Source: Plasmodiophora brassicae
Lineage: Eukaryota; Endomyxa; Phytomyxea; Plasmodiophorida; Plasmodiophoridae
NCBI GenBank assembly: GCA_039704465.1
Contig: JASFAU010000013.1
Span: forward strand, 744,001 to 808,000
Reading direction: 5' to 3'
DNA: 64,000 bases
Shown: positions 1 to 9,905 of the stretch, in pieces
How positions within the stretch are numbered: position 1 is the stretch's first letter
Layout of the letters: every line of letters begins with the position of its first letter
Program-made: the position numbers and the translations under genes
Notes under the pieces: generated by a model
Seen by the model: only the letters and a program-made list of their open reading frames with translations
The model's database searches: none
Told to the model about the DNA's origin: nothing

Positions 1-378
1 CGAGAAATATCACCAGGGCTGACAGGTTCGATACCCAGGTTCCAGCAGCGTATCCTGCAGATGATTTTGTTCGAGCAGATCAGGTAACGTCGTTCGCGGC
101 ATCGTCGCCCCTCATTAACCGTGCTCGTGACCAGCGACGCCCTGTTCAACCCGCTTGCAGACGTCCTATACCCTCTGATCCAGGTGGACACCGACGCGTT
201 CCAAAGTTCCGTCCGCGGTTTCATCAGCCAGGTCGCCGACCAGCGCACCCGCGCCCGCATCGCCGACGGCTTCAACGTCCTCGTCACCGGCCGGTCCGAC
301 CAGCGAAACCGCTTCCACTTCCGGGACAACGCCCGCCTCTTCGTCCAGGAGTGCCGGTCGTTCCTCCAAACGAAATAA
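1..378 (+). CDS. XPO7: Exportin-7 (RanBP16)-like protein, C-terminal end (partial)
   Basis: The 3' end of a gene that starts left of the window. Reading from base 1 and removing an intron at 84-134 (GTAACG...CCAG, 51 bases) gives a continuous C-terminus. It has the pattern of the exportin-7 end: a helix ending ILQMILFEQ, a hydrophobic helix around LADVLYPLIQ, then a last helix with RNRFHFRDNARLFVQECR, which parallels the 'KNRDRFTQNLSxFR' ending of XPO7. Exportin 7 is a RanGTP-dependent nuclear transport receptor made of HEAT repeats. Only about 108 residues are visible, so the assignment rests on resemblance of the last helices; exportin-4 or another karyopherin is possible. The stop is TAA at 376-378. 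Confidence 0.55.
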
Positions 379-649
379 GACTGCACGATCATTGATCAAT
401 CCAATCGCGGTCCGTTGGCGAGGTGCACCCCGCCCCCCGCGGCGTATTTCCGCCGGAAGGCTTCCGCCGGATGGACTTGAGGAGCCGCGCGCTGCGGTTC
501 AAAAAAAGAACGTGGCCGATCATTTTTGGGGCGGTCGCGGCGCTGTGCAGAGGTGTGTGTGAGGGTGGTGAAGGGAGCACTGTGACCTGGTCCGCGCCCG
601 CCGCCAGTCAGCGTCGTCGTCGTCGTCGGTCGACGGGCGGTCGGCGACG
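379..649. promoter_or_regulatory. Intergenic gap / presumed PP2A-A promoter and 5' UTR
   Basis: A 271-base gap between the exportin stop and the PP2A-A start codon. I see no convincing TATA box and no coding pattern. It should hold the exportin 3' end and the promoter of the next gene by position only. Confidence 0.3.
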
Positions 650-2723
650 ATGGATCCGCTGAAGCTGCTGAGCACGGACCTGTACTCGGACGACATCCAG
701 GTCGTGCTCGGGTCCCTGCGGCGCCTGCAGACGATCGCGCTGGTCCTGGGCCCGGCCCGGGCCCGCACCGACCTGCTGCCCATGCTCGCCCAGTACGCCA
801 CGCTGCGCAACGCAGAGGACATCGCGTCCGACAACGCGGCCGCCGCCGCCAGCGGCGCCGAGTGCGCCGGCGCGTCGCCCCTGCAGGAGACGTTCGACCG
901 GGTCGTCTCCGACGAGGCCCTGGCGGTCCTGGCGGAACAGCTCGGCGAGTTATGCTCCCCCGAGATTCAGGTCCCACCCGCCAGCGTCCTGCCCATGCTC
1001 GAGGCGTTAATGCAGGCCGACGAAACGTGCATCCGCGATTCGGCGGTGCGGGGCGCGTCCCGCATCACTGAAGTGTTGGCGCCAGCGCAGGTCGCCGAAT
1101 TGCTGATCCCGGTCTGCGATCGCCTGTCGAACGCGGCCTGGTTCTCGGGTCGGTGCTCGTCCGCCCAGCTCATCATCCCGATCTACAAGCGGGTCGTGTC
1201 CGACCAGGGCAAATCGTCGCTGCGCGCCATCGCCGCCAAGCTCTGCATAGACGAGACGCCCATGGTGCGGAAGGCGGCGTTCCAGGCGCTGCCGCCTCTG
1301 TGCGGCCTGGCCGGCGCCACGTTCCTGCGTGCCGACCTGATCCAGTCGCTGCGGGCGCTGTGCGAGGAGGATCAGGACAGCGTTCGGCAGCTGATTGTCG
1401 ATTCGGCGCTGGAGATCGCCAATACCGTCGACCAGGCGAACAACAGGGACCTGTCGGTCCCACTGGTCGAGGAGGCGGCCGCGGACAGCAGCTGGCGCGT
1501 CCGGAAGCACCTGGCGAAGAATTACGCGGCGATCTGCAAGGCGGCGTCGCCGGCCATCATCGGCGAGTCGCTGATGGCGATCGTGGAGAAGCTGCTGCAG
1601 GATCCCGAGAGTGGCGTCCGGACGACCATGGTGGAGAGCCTGATCGACGTGGCGAGCATTGCTGGGCAGGCGCAGACCACACAGCATATTCTGCCCCTGG
1701 CGAAAGCGTTGGCCAGCGATGCCGTCGAGGAGACGAAGTTCGCATTCGCGAAGATCGTCGCGCCGTTGGCGGCGACGATCGAGCCGAAGGCGGCCCAGAC
1801 GACGCTTCTGCCCATCATGCTGTCCATGCTGCAGGACGAGTCGTACGACGTCCGGTGCAACGTCCTGGAGAACCTGCAGTTGCTCGCGCCTATCATGGGA
1901 AGCGATTCTGCAACGACGTTGGCGCCGGCGATTGCAAAGCTGTCGACAGACGCCAAGGTCGGCGCCGCACGCTGGCTCGTGTCGTCCGCCTCGCTCTGAC
2001 ATCCGACGATCAGTGGCGAATCCGGCTTGGTGTTGCCAGCAAGATTGCCGTACTGACCAAGCCGGCGGGACTTACGGTTTATGAGCAGAAGTACCATGAG
2101 ATCCTCATGCGGTTGCTGTGCGATACGGTTGCACAGGTCAGGACAGCAGCGGCGACTCAGATAAAGCTCCTGGTTGCCAACTTCGGCGCGGAATGGGGTC
2201 AGGTCGGTGTGTGTGTGTGTCTGAGTCGCGTATGGGACGTTCAAGTTTCGCTGAGCATGTCGCCCCTCTGTGTAGAACAAGCTGATCCCTGAAATTATCA
2301 AGCACTTCGAATCCAGAACCAATTACCTGCACCGGCTCGTTCCGCACCAGATCGTTGTGGAATGCGCGCCACTGTTCAAGCCGTCGTTCTCGTCCACGAC
2401 CTTACTGGGGATCCTCACAGCAGCGGCGAAGGACTCCACCGCGAATGGTACTTTGCCCACGATCACGTCGTCCGCGTTGCGCTGCTGATTGAATGGACGC
2501 AGTTCGAATTAGCGCTGCCCGGCATCTAGGGGCGATCGGGCCTTCGTTTGAAACGGCCATCAAGCGCGACCAAATAATGCCTGCACTCGTCAAACTCAAG
2601 GTTCGCAATGCCGTCTGCCCCGACTGTGTCTGAACGGCGGCATGACCTCGTATTGCCTGGCAGGATGACCCTGACCAAGACGTCAAATACTTTGCCGAAC
2701 AGGCCATTGGCCGAGTAGGTTAG
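650..2723 (+). CDS. PPP2R1: PP2A 65-kDa scaffold subunit A (PR65), HEAT-repeat protein
   Basis: Structural A subunit of protein phosphatase 2A, which holds the catalytic C subunit and the variable B subunits. Five exons can be joined in frame: 650-1957, 2014-2202, 2276-2447, 2503-2600, 2664-2723. The introns are 56, 73, 55 and 63 bases, all GT-AG. The product is 608 residues, against 589 for human PR65. Each junction restores family sequence: DAK/WRIRLGVA, EWGQ/NKLIPEII, TAN/VRISAARHLGAIGP, and DDPDQDVKYFAEQA near the end. Tandem HEAT repeats with paired helices run through the whole protein. The second intron carries a short GT-dinucleotide run. ATG 650 is the first in-frame start and gives MDPLKLLS, close to the usual N-terminus. 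The gene looks intact. Confidence 0.93.
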
Positions 2724-3329
2724 GCGTTTCCGAGCTGGCCTTCGATCTGGACATTTAATCTCGGAATACAATTGGGTTATACTGAATCGGAAGACGCGTG
2801 CGTCCAGGGACGCGTTGACGTCAACTGACAGCAACGCCTTGTGCGGCGTCGTCATCCTCAGGCGTCCATCCTCTGCTATGTCGTCACCTGGCAACGCTGG
2901 CATCGCTGCCCGCCCGTAGGCGACGACCTGGTTGGCGACCTGATCGGGGCGGTCACACCCCTGGCTGGACGGGCTTCCTGAACGCGCGTCTGCCGTCGCT
3001 CTGCCCTCTCCTATTCCAGCTTGTGCCGATCCTGCATCGGATCGCGAGGTTCCCTCCCGATCGGAACAGGACCGGGCATTTGCCTCCTGCCTGAGCTCAT
3101 CTCCACCGGGATTGCCAATGTCTCGGGCGGCTTCACGACCTACATACATGTACGCCGAAGCTTCTGCAAGCATCATTCTGCGCGCTATTGGTGGGAAGAC
3201 CGCAGCGTCCACAAGTCCTCACACGGTTTACTACTGAGGGGACGCACGCGCGTTCACATCGGACGCAACGTCGCAAGCAGGATTCATTATATAGCAACTG
3301 AAATGGAAGGATGCGCGGGACAGCGGCGT
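2724..3329. other. Gap between PP2A-A and coiled-coil gene, no confident gene
   Basis: About 600 bases between two convergent genes. A minus-strand open frame (3212 to 2526) crosses it but runs into the PP2A-A exons on the opposite strand and resembles no family I know. The TATA-like stretch near 3286-3300 is not linked to a gene. I treat it as 3' sequence of both genes. Confidence 0.4.
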
Positions 3330-5176
3330 TCAGGTGGCACGCGACGAGCGCCTGCGCGATGCCGCGTCTCTACCATTCCTGTGTGGCTTGCCGTGCCCAG
3401 CGTTACCCGCCGCACTGGCATCAAGGGACATGACGCCACCATCTGTCGCGGCGTTCGAGACCTCGTCGTCAGCTAACGGTGTCGCTGTTGCCGCCCCCTG
3501 CTCGTCGTCTTCCATTGCGTCCAGATCGCGCTCGTCGGATAACCTCTCCATGTCCAGCTGGACGTTGCGCAGGTCGTTCTGCAGGCTTCGCTTCAGGGCG
3601 TAGTCGGCGTCGTCGTGGGCGGTGGTTCCTTCCTGGCCGGCAGCGGGACTGGCAAGCGCCGAGCCTCGTAGAGCAGCCAGCTCGGCGACCAGGGCGTCCT
3701 TGGCCGCCTTCAGTTCCGCATGGTCGGTCACGAGTCGGTCCAGCTTGTTCTGCAGCTGAATGTTGCCGCTCTTGAAGACGGCGGCCTTGCGGAAAACCTC
3801 ATGCAGGCGCTCCTCGGCGCGCAGCGCGCGTTGCTCGGCGGCCTCGACAACCATCATGTAGGACGACATCTTCTCCGCGCCCATCTCAATGTCGTACGTC
3901 AGCGATTCAACCATCTTCTTGACGCTCTCCTGTTCCGCGGCGGATCGAGAGACGGCCTCCTGCAGCGACTCGATCTCAGCGGCCTGGCTGGCGCTCTTCG
4001 CGGTTGCATCTTTAGCGGCCTCCTCGACTGCGGTCAGCTGTTCGCGGGCGAGACGAAGCTGACCCTCTTGGTCCGACTTCTCGTGCTCCAACTCGAGGAT
4101 GCGATTGGACGACGCCTTCAGCCGGCCGGTCAGATCGTGGAGCTCCTTCGTGTACTGGTGGATGAACGCTTCGACGCCCGACGGCGTGGGTGGCTTGTGG
4201 TGCGCGCCACCGACGGACCCGGACGCTTCTTCGACCTCGATAACGTCATCCGATTCGTCGGCAGCCGATGACCTCAATCCCCTGCCTTCCTGGTTGACCG
4301 CCAGTTCCCGTTTCAGGGCCTCAATGTCCAGCTCCAGGCCGCGAATCTTGGCGTCCTTGGCGAGCGCGGCCTTCTCAAAGCGCTCCAGGACCTGGACCTG
4401 GGCAGCCGCGTCCGCTAAATCGCTATCACTGGCCGCCACCTTCGCCTCGAACTGCTGACGCGCCTCCTCTAGCGCCGCGGCCGTCTTCCGCTGCTCCGCC
4501 TGGCGTTCCTCGAACATCGCCTTCAGCGCCGCTTCTTCAACCTTGCATTGTGCTGCGGGGACACAGGCTCAGACCCAGCTGAATACCCGGATAATGCCAA
4601 GCGTACCCAGCTGCCGCTCCAGGCGCGCGATGCCATCGCGGAACGATTGAATCTGGTCGCGCGTATCGTCAAGTGCCCGTCGTACCTATTGGACACGATG
4701 CACCTCAGCGCATTCATTGCAGGGTCCACGTCCGCACAGCATACCTTGGTGAGCTCGATCCGGGCGTCGTCGCGAATGCCGTGCTCATCCAGGAAGCGAT
4801 CGAGAAGGCGCTGGCGTTTCGTAGCCTTGTTCGCCGCCAGGGTGCCGGCGGTACTGCCCGCCTCGCTGCACGGGATCAGTACCCGGCCGTAGTCGTTGCA
4901 ATGCGCCGAAACGTACCCGAATTCCTGATCGACGTCCATCTCGTCCTTGGACGAATTGACGCGGCACGCCCTGCGCCTAGCGTGGCCGAACGCCGTGCGG
5001 TCGGCGTCGGCCTCGATCAGGTCGATGTCGTCCGAGATCTCCGTCTTGCTCAGCATGTACATGCCGTGCAGGCCTTCGGGGAAGTACTGCTTCCGCCGGC
5101 GTTTGCCATTGTCGAACACGGCGTCGAGCGGGTGCGGCCAGTTGGACGACGACGGCGGCGCCGCGTTCAGCGTCAT
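3330..5176 (-). CDS. Coiled-coil protein of unknown function
   Basis: A minus-strand gene from ATG 5176 (MTLNAAPPSSS...) to the stop at 3330. I place introns at 4686-4744 (GTATGC...CAATAG) and 4553-4606 (GTACGC...CCGCAG). After removal, the heptad pattern continues across both junctions (DDTRDQIQSFRDGIARLERQ, then KVEEAALKAMFEER). The N-terminal 140 residues are globular or disordered, with a basic patch GKRRRKQYF and an acidic stretch. The middle is a long coiled coil rich in A, E, K, L and Q, and the tail is acidic then basic (ASRRRSSRAT). The length is about 560 residues. The ends recall nuclear or cytoskeletal scaffold proteins, but I cannot assign a family. More introns may exist in the N-terminal part. 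Confidence 0.7.
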
Positions 5177-6099
5177 GCTTCGTGGCCGGCCGTCAATCTG
5201 TTGTGTAGGCAGGCCGACACCACGCGGTGCAACCCCCTTCCCCGGTGTGCCGGTGGCCGGGATCCGATTCGACAATTCGGGGCTGCGTGTGTGTGTGTCG
5301 CTGTGTGTGTGACTGATGTGGCCAACGGGGATTTCCGCGGACTTCCTCCTCCAACCCCATCGTTCGCCCGCCACACTCCGCCCGATCGGCTCTATACCTA
5401 CCTACAGTACCTAGACACGGTCTTGCCGCAGCAGCTACCTGAGCATCGTGTGCAACCGCGACCGGCGCTCCAAGCTAACACACGCAATCGGGGTGGTCAT
5501 TGTATTTCAGGTCTCCCCGCCGGGGGGCCGCCCCGCGTCGGTCGCCACGATGCGACGATGAGTTCCCGGACGTCGGACAGTCGGACGTGAAAAATAATTT
5601 GGGCAGACTGGCAGGGCCTGACGGCCTGTGGGGCACCGTGCCCCGTTCGCCCCGTCGGCTGCCAAAAATGTGCCGACGGGGAACTGTATCGGGTAGTACG
5701 GCGTGCGTGACGGTGGCGCGGATGTGTGCGACAGTGTGCGTCCCAGAAACGCCGCTGCGCCATGCCGCACGACAGGTGGGCGGCGCGGTTCCGTCGCCGG
5801 TTTTTCGCTCCTGACGTCGGTGGCAGAATTGGGGGGAACTCCGTAAGTGGGCGCGTCCCTCCCATAGGCGACAAACGTAAGTTGTCGTCGGGGGAGGGGG
5901 GCACGGGTGCCTGTGTTTCGTCCGGGATGATGCTGGGCCCATCGACCACGTCGCCGATGGCGTCGGGGTACGCGTCCTTGCTGACCAAACGCCGGAATGG
6001 GTCCAGGTCGCCGGATCCGTCCCCGAACCTGTTCGCCAATGTGCGGAACGCGTCCCGCCGACTGATCTCGCCGCTCTGGATCGTAACGTTTGCATCGAT
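5177..6099. other. Intergenic region with GT-rich tract
   Basis: It lies between two divergent genes and should hold both promoters. At 5283-5312 there is an interrupted GT-dinucleotide tract, similar to the one in the PP2A-A intron. Several overlapping open frames of 100-230 codons run here on both strands, as expected at this GC content. None shows a conserved motif. I see no gene. Confidence 0.4.
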
Positions 6100-7506
6100 T
6101 TGTACGTCCGGAGACGCTGCTGCGGCGCGCGCGATTCCAACCTGATTGCAGGTTTAGTGGTCTCAGGCTTGCTAGTCTGGCATACGCTGCTGAGGACACC
6201 TCCGATGATCTGGCGAGTACCGGACGTGTGCGGCTACAAGTCGATCTTGTACGACACGAATGTTACGCAGCGGATCCCGCCTGGCAATTACTTCATAGCG
6301 GCAAACGTGCACGACAACGAAAAGACCCTTCCGCACCTGTTGCACCAGCTCAAGAGGTCATCCGGATGCTCTGGGGCGGTATGAACCCTGCGTACTAACC
6401 GGCTTGGACGCAGAGTCGTGGACATAATCGGGGACCCGTCACGCGTCTACGTCAGCATATTCGAGTCGGGCTCGACGGACCTGTCCAAAGAGTGGCTTTA
6501 CATGTTCGCCGATGTCCTTGATGCCAAGAACGTGTCCAATTCAATCGTGACGTCCGACCTGCGTCGTCTGCTTCACGAACACCGGATCGACTTCCTGGCT
6601 CGTGTACGGAACAAGGCGCTTGAGCCCTTGTTCCAGTCCAAGCAATCCGGGTTCAAGGCTGACTACGTGCTTTTCGTGAATGATGTGGTACGTAGGCCGA
6701 CACGCAGATCTTGCGACGACACCGTTTCACATTGGTTTATTCAGTTCATGTGCGCCGAGGACTTGATTCGCCTGGCGCAAAGAGTATCGCTCCCAGAGAC
6801 GGATATGGCATGTGGGATGGACTTCGAGTTCGATCCGGACCATTCGTATTCCACCGAGATCACGTTCTACGACACGTGGGTTGCTCTTGACTTGGCTGGC
6901 AACTTCCTGTCGTCGATGTACCCCTTCTTTGGTCGAACGCACGATCGTGATCGTCTCCTCCGGTCTGAGCCCGTTCCAGTGTAAGCAAATACGTCCACCT
7001 CTGCGGCTTGTTAGTTTTGTTGGTCCCAATGATACCGACAGGTTCTGCTGTTGGAATGGGATGATCGCCGTCAAAGCGGCTCCCTTCTACGAAGGCATCC
7101 GTTTCCGGTCAGAGTCGTCTGGGTGCCGGGCCTCGGAGTGCACATTGTTCTGCAAAGACATGTGGAATGCAGGTATGCCGTCCATTGGAATGCCATGAGT
7201 AACTGCGGTGGTTCTTACCTCGGCATGGTGGCAGGGCATGGCAATATCCTGATTGATCCGACCGTTGCCGTTGCTTACGATCACGCCGCGTCTGGTCATT
7301 TGGCTGTGAGTCCAGCGAGGGGCATTGGAACCTTCAAAGGCGACCCGTTTGCTCCCGTCAAGTTCACTGAGGGCAAACCCAGCGACTTTATGTGCCATGG
7401 CCTTTCCGGATCAGGTAGGCATCCCAATATGGTGAGTCGCTGGATCAATTCCCATGAGCACAGGGAGAGGTTCACTGAGGGTCTACACAGGTCAAGAAGA
7501 GAGTGA
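6100..7506 (+). CDS. CAP59/CMT1-family glycosyltransferase (alpha-mannosyltransferase-like)
   Basis: A member of the cryptococcal mannosyltransferase 1 family (CAP59_mtransfer). These are Golgi type II membrane enzymes that transfer mannose, usually in alpha-1,3 linkage. Introns at 6357-6413 (with a TACTAAC branch site at 6393-6399), 6688-6744, 6981-7041 and 7173-7234 join family blocks in order: NYFIAANVHDNE, RVYVSIFESGSTD, VRNKALEPL, YVLFVNDV, MACGMDFEF, FYDTWVALDLAG, CCWNGMIAVKAAPFYEG, RASECTLFCKDMW and ILIDPTVAVAYDH. A hydrophobic stretch at 6142-6190 (LIAGLVVSGLLVWHTLL) looks like a signal anchor. It lies upstream of the first in-frame ATG (6205), so the true start is probably in an unlocated upstream exon. 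The 3' end near 7425-7506 may hide one more intron. Confidence 0.85.
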
Positions 7507-7863
7507 AAACCTTCTAGTGAGAGATGGCAAGAATGCTTCATCAAATCACTTCAAATTCATGTTACTGTTGATGTATTGTAGCGTTACTATGTGGAGAGCC
7601 TAGACTTCGTGAAATCAGCATAGTCCTGGTGCGCCGCTTGTACTGCTGTCCCGCATCGCCTCAAGAATGACGCAGAGAGAACTCTTGCCCCCGTTCAGGG
7701 ATCAGACTAGCCGTCGGCGAAGATGCTCTGTCGCGTGCGGACCCGGAAGCCGCACAGGGCAGACTGCGACGACCGCGAAGTCGCTGCAGGCCTGCGCCTT
7801 TCTCCTACGCTGCCATGACGTGTCCTCAACGCACCGCACGACCACCGCTGTATTCGCTCTGCG
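7507..7863. other. Intergenic; holds an inverted copy of a local repeat
   Basis: AT-richer at 7507-7620. From about 7740 to 7880 the sequence matches the repeat segment at 12360-12480 and 13975-14095. Here the part carrying CTGCAGGCCTGCGCC is flipped relative to the neighbouring CCAGACCACG block. No gene is seen. Confidence 0.45.
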
Positions 7864-8857
7864 TCAGGGTACCAGACCACGTACCGTCCTCCGCAAGCTC
7901 TGGAAGTTCGTGGTGAACTTCCGGCGCTTCGCGCCCGAATCGCCCGGCTTTGGGGTTTGGCGCCGGATCCATCGGATCGCGACACCTTCCGCCCGTTGAA
8001 AGTACATATTCACCTGCCGGGTCCATTCGGGCAGAGTCGAACCGCCGGCGAGCCTCGGCGGTAACGTCGGCGGCGGCAGCCTGCCGTCCGGCGCAAACCG
8101 CTGCGTTAACAGCAGGTCCCGCCAGAAACAGGCATCCGCGACACGCCGGCGACGGGTCTCCCCGCAGCCGGTCAGGTCGACCTTGTCCAGGTCGTTCACG
8201 AAGGCGTAAGCCGCCGCTTTCCAGGCCGGCCACGATGGGTGCAATACCCCATCGGTGACCTTATCGCGCCCGCCACGGGTGCCTGACGAAGACGCCGTCG
8301 CTGCTGCTGCTCTTTCTGCTGCTGCCTCGACCGTATCAGACGACGACGACGTCCAGCAACCCCTGGCGCGACCGGCGCCGACGATATCGGGCGCATGAGC
8401 GGCAGCGCGCTGCCCAGGTAGGCTGCCGGTACCGGCGACCACCTGGAGGGTGGACGCGACGCGCTCCATCTTCTCGTTCAGCGCAGCGACCTTGGTCAGC
8501 AGTGATTCCATGAACGCAGTGACCGCCGGCAACGACGCCTGAACAGGTTCTGTCGCGCCCGATGACGATGACAGTGCCGGAGCGGACTCGGTTGATTGTC
8601 GAAAGACGGGCTTCGAAAGCGCCGGCGCCCGTGCAAAGAGCAGGTCGCCGAACCGGACCAGCTGGTCCGATCGCGATGGGCGGCGCTGTTGCTGATGCCG
8701 AGGGACACGAGGCACCGGCAATGGCGACGTCAGCGGAGAGGGCGCACCGGGCAACGATGCCGATGAGGGCAACGGCGAGAACGGGACCGCCGGTGACGAC
8801 GACGCCGGCGAGCGTTCTTGCGCTGACGATGGCAACGGATGGACCTGTAACGGAGCG
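7864..8857 (-). CDS. Unknown protein, last exon(s), member of a locally duplicated family
   Basis: A minus-strand open frame with no stop for about 330 residues. Upstream it begins at a good 3' splice site (TTACAG at 8858-8863), so earlier exons probably lie further up in the palindrome arm. The N-terminal third is Pro/Ser-rich. It is followed by an amphipathic helix (LPAVTAFMESLLTKVAALNE), a Ser/Ala-rich linker, and a C-terminal part with WPAWKAAAYAFVNDLDKVD and WTRQVNMYFQRAEGVAIRW. A shorter homologue in the same frame, outside the other arm (17600-17851), keeps the amphipathic helix, which supports real coding. I recognise no family. The end of this frame (RGLVP then stop) has a relative without that stop at 12480-12582. 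Confidence 0.5.
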
Positions 8858-9905
8858 GCATGACATAATTAGTCAGCACACGCGAACCGACAAGTACGAC
8901 AGAACACGTGCAGCACCAATATCGCGGGCAACGACGGCGATAACGCCAACTGGACCGCCGCCGCCGCGGGCGGTACGACAGCAGCAGTGCCAGCACGCTC
9001 TGCACCAGGGGACGGCTCAGGCGGGCCGCCAATGAACGCGGGGCGACAACGACGACGACAACTGCCGCCAGCCAGAGCAGGCGCAGGCGGCAGCATCGGT
9101 GTGGCCGACGACGATGACGACGACGACGACGAGGACAACGAGGACCCCGGACCGGCCATGGCGGATAGCGAACTGCAGCTCCTGACAATGGTGCAGCTCC
9201 TGACAGTGGTGCAGCTCCTGACAGTGGTGCAGCTCCTGACAGTGGTGCAGCTCCTGACAGTGGTGCAGCTCCTGACAGTGGTGCAGCTCCTGACAGTGGT
9301 GCAGCTCCTGACAGTGGTGCAGCTCCTGACAGTGGTGCAGCTCCTGACAGTGGTGTGGACACCCGCCGGGTCAGAAGTGCCGAACCCCTTTACGTACGCA
9401 CTGAACTGCAAGACGTGCGCCTGTCGGGCAGGGCAACCACCTCCCCCTAGCCCTGATCGGCGGAGCGAACAGCACGTTCGAGCACGTTTCCGGCAATCAT
9501 GGTCCATGGGAGAAATACCGTTTCCGGTCCGTTTCGATCTGGAGGTTGCTGACGATCCGCATCGGAACGGCTGTCAACGACCACAGCCGTCCCTGAGTAC
9601 TGGATCGGGTATGATCGTTGCCAGCGATCCAGATGCAGACCGCACATGGCCTTCTTGAATACCCGCTGAACGGTACTGGTCCTGCGGGCCCCCCACAATT
9701 TCAAGGGGTCCCACCTTCGTTCAACTCGGGCCGGCTATTCGGATGCATCTCCGGGATCCCACCTTCCTCACTGTGGCTCGCGTGCCTGCCTGTGTGGGAG
9801 TGTAACGTGACATACTGTGGACCGTCGGCCACACTGTCCAGTGCCAAGTGAGTACAGCTAGATCGGCCGAGATATTCGTTATTCTTCAAAGTTGTCTGGG
9901 AACCG
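8857..9905. other. Palindrome arm, upstream part: repeat tract, coding strand unclear
   Basis: Bases 9018-9905 are nearly identical (inverted) to 16525-17437. This part lies upstream of the formin start and downstream of the unknown minus gene. Open frames exist on both strands: on plus an Asp-rich run at about 9107-9135, on minus the same bases read as a Ser run. It contains the 18-base tandem repeat. It is probably the 5' region shared by two divergent genes, but I cannot decide which frames are used. Confidence 0.4.
9172..9354. repeat. 18-base tandem repeat, 10 copies (left arm)
   Basis: Ten copies of an 18-base unit (CAGCTCCTGACAGTGGTG), the first with a variant base. The unit is a multiple of three, and most frames stay open through it (plus LLTVVQ, minus PLSGAA or TTVRSC). 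The inverted copy in the right arm has 12 units. Confidence 0.95.

Noticed and set aside
1007..2322. Long open frames antisense to PP2A-A
   Set aside because: They overlap well-supported HEAT-repeat exons and have no family resemblance; high GC keeps many frames open.
9172..9354. 18-base repeats or LRR units as a CRISPR array
   Set aside because: There are no unique spacers between the 18-base units, the LRR units are exons with introns, and the genome is eukaryotic.
9848..9905. GTG at 9848 as the formin start
   Set aside because: A nuclear gene should start at ATG, and GTGAGT there looks more like a splice donor. ATG 9906 gives MGNQLC and joins cleanly to the next exon.
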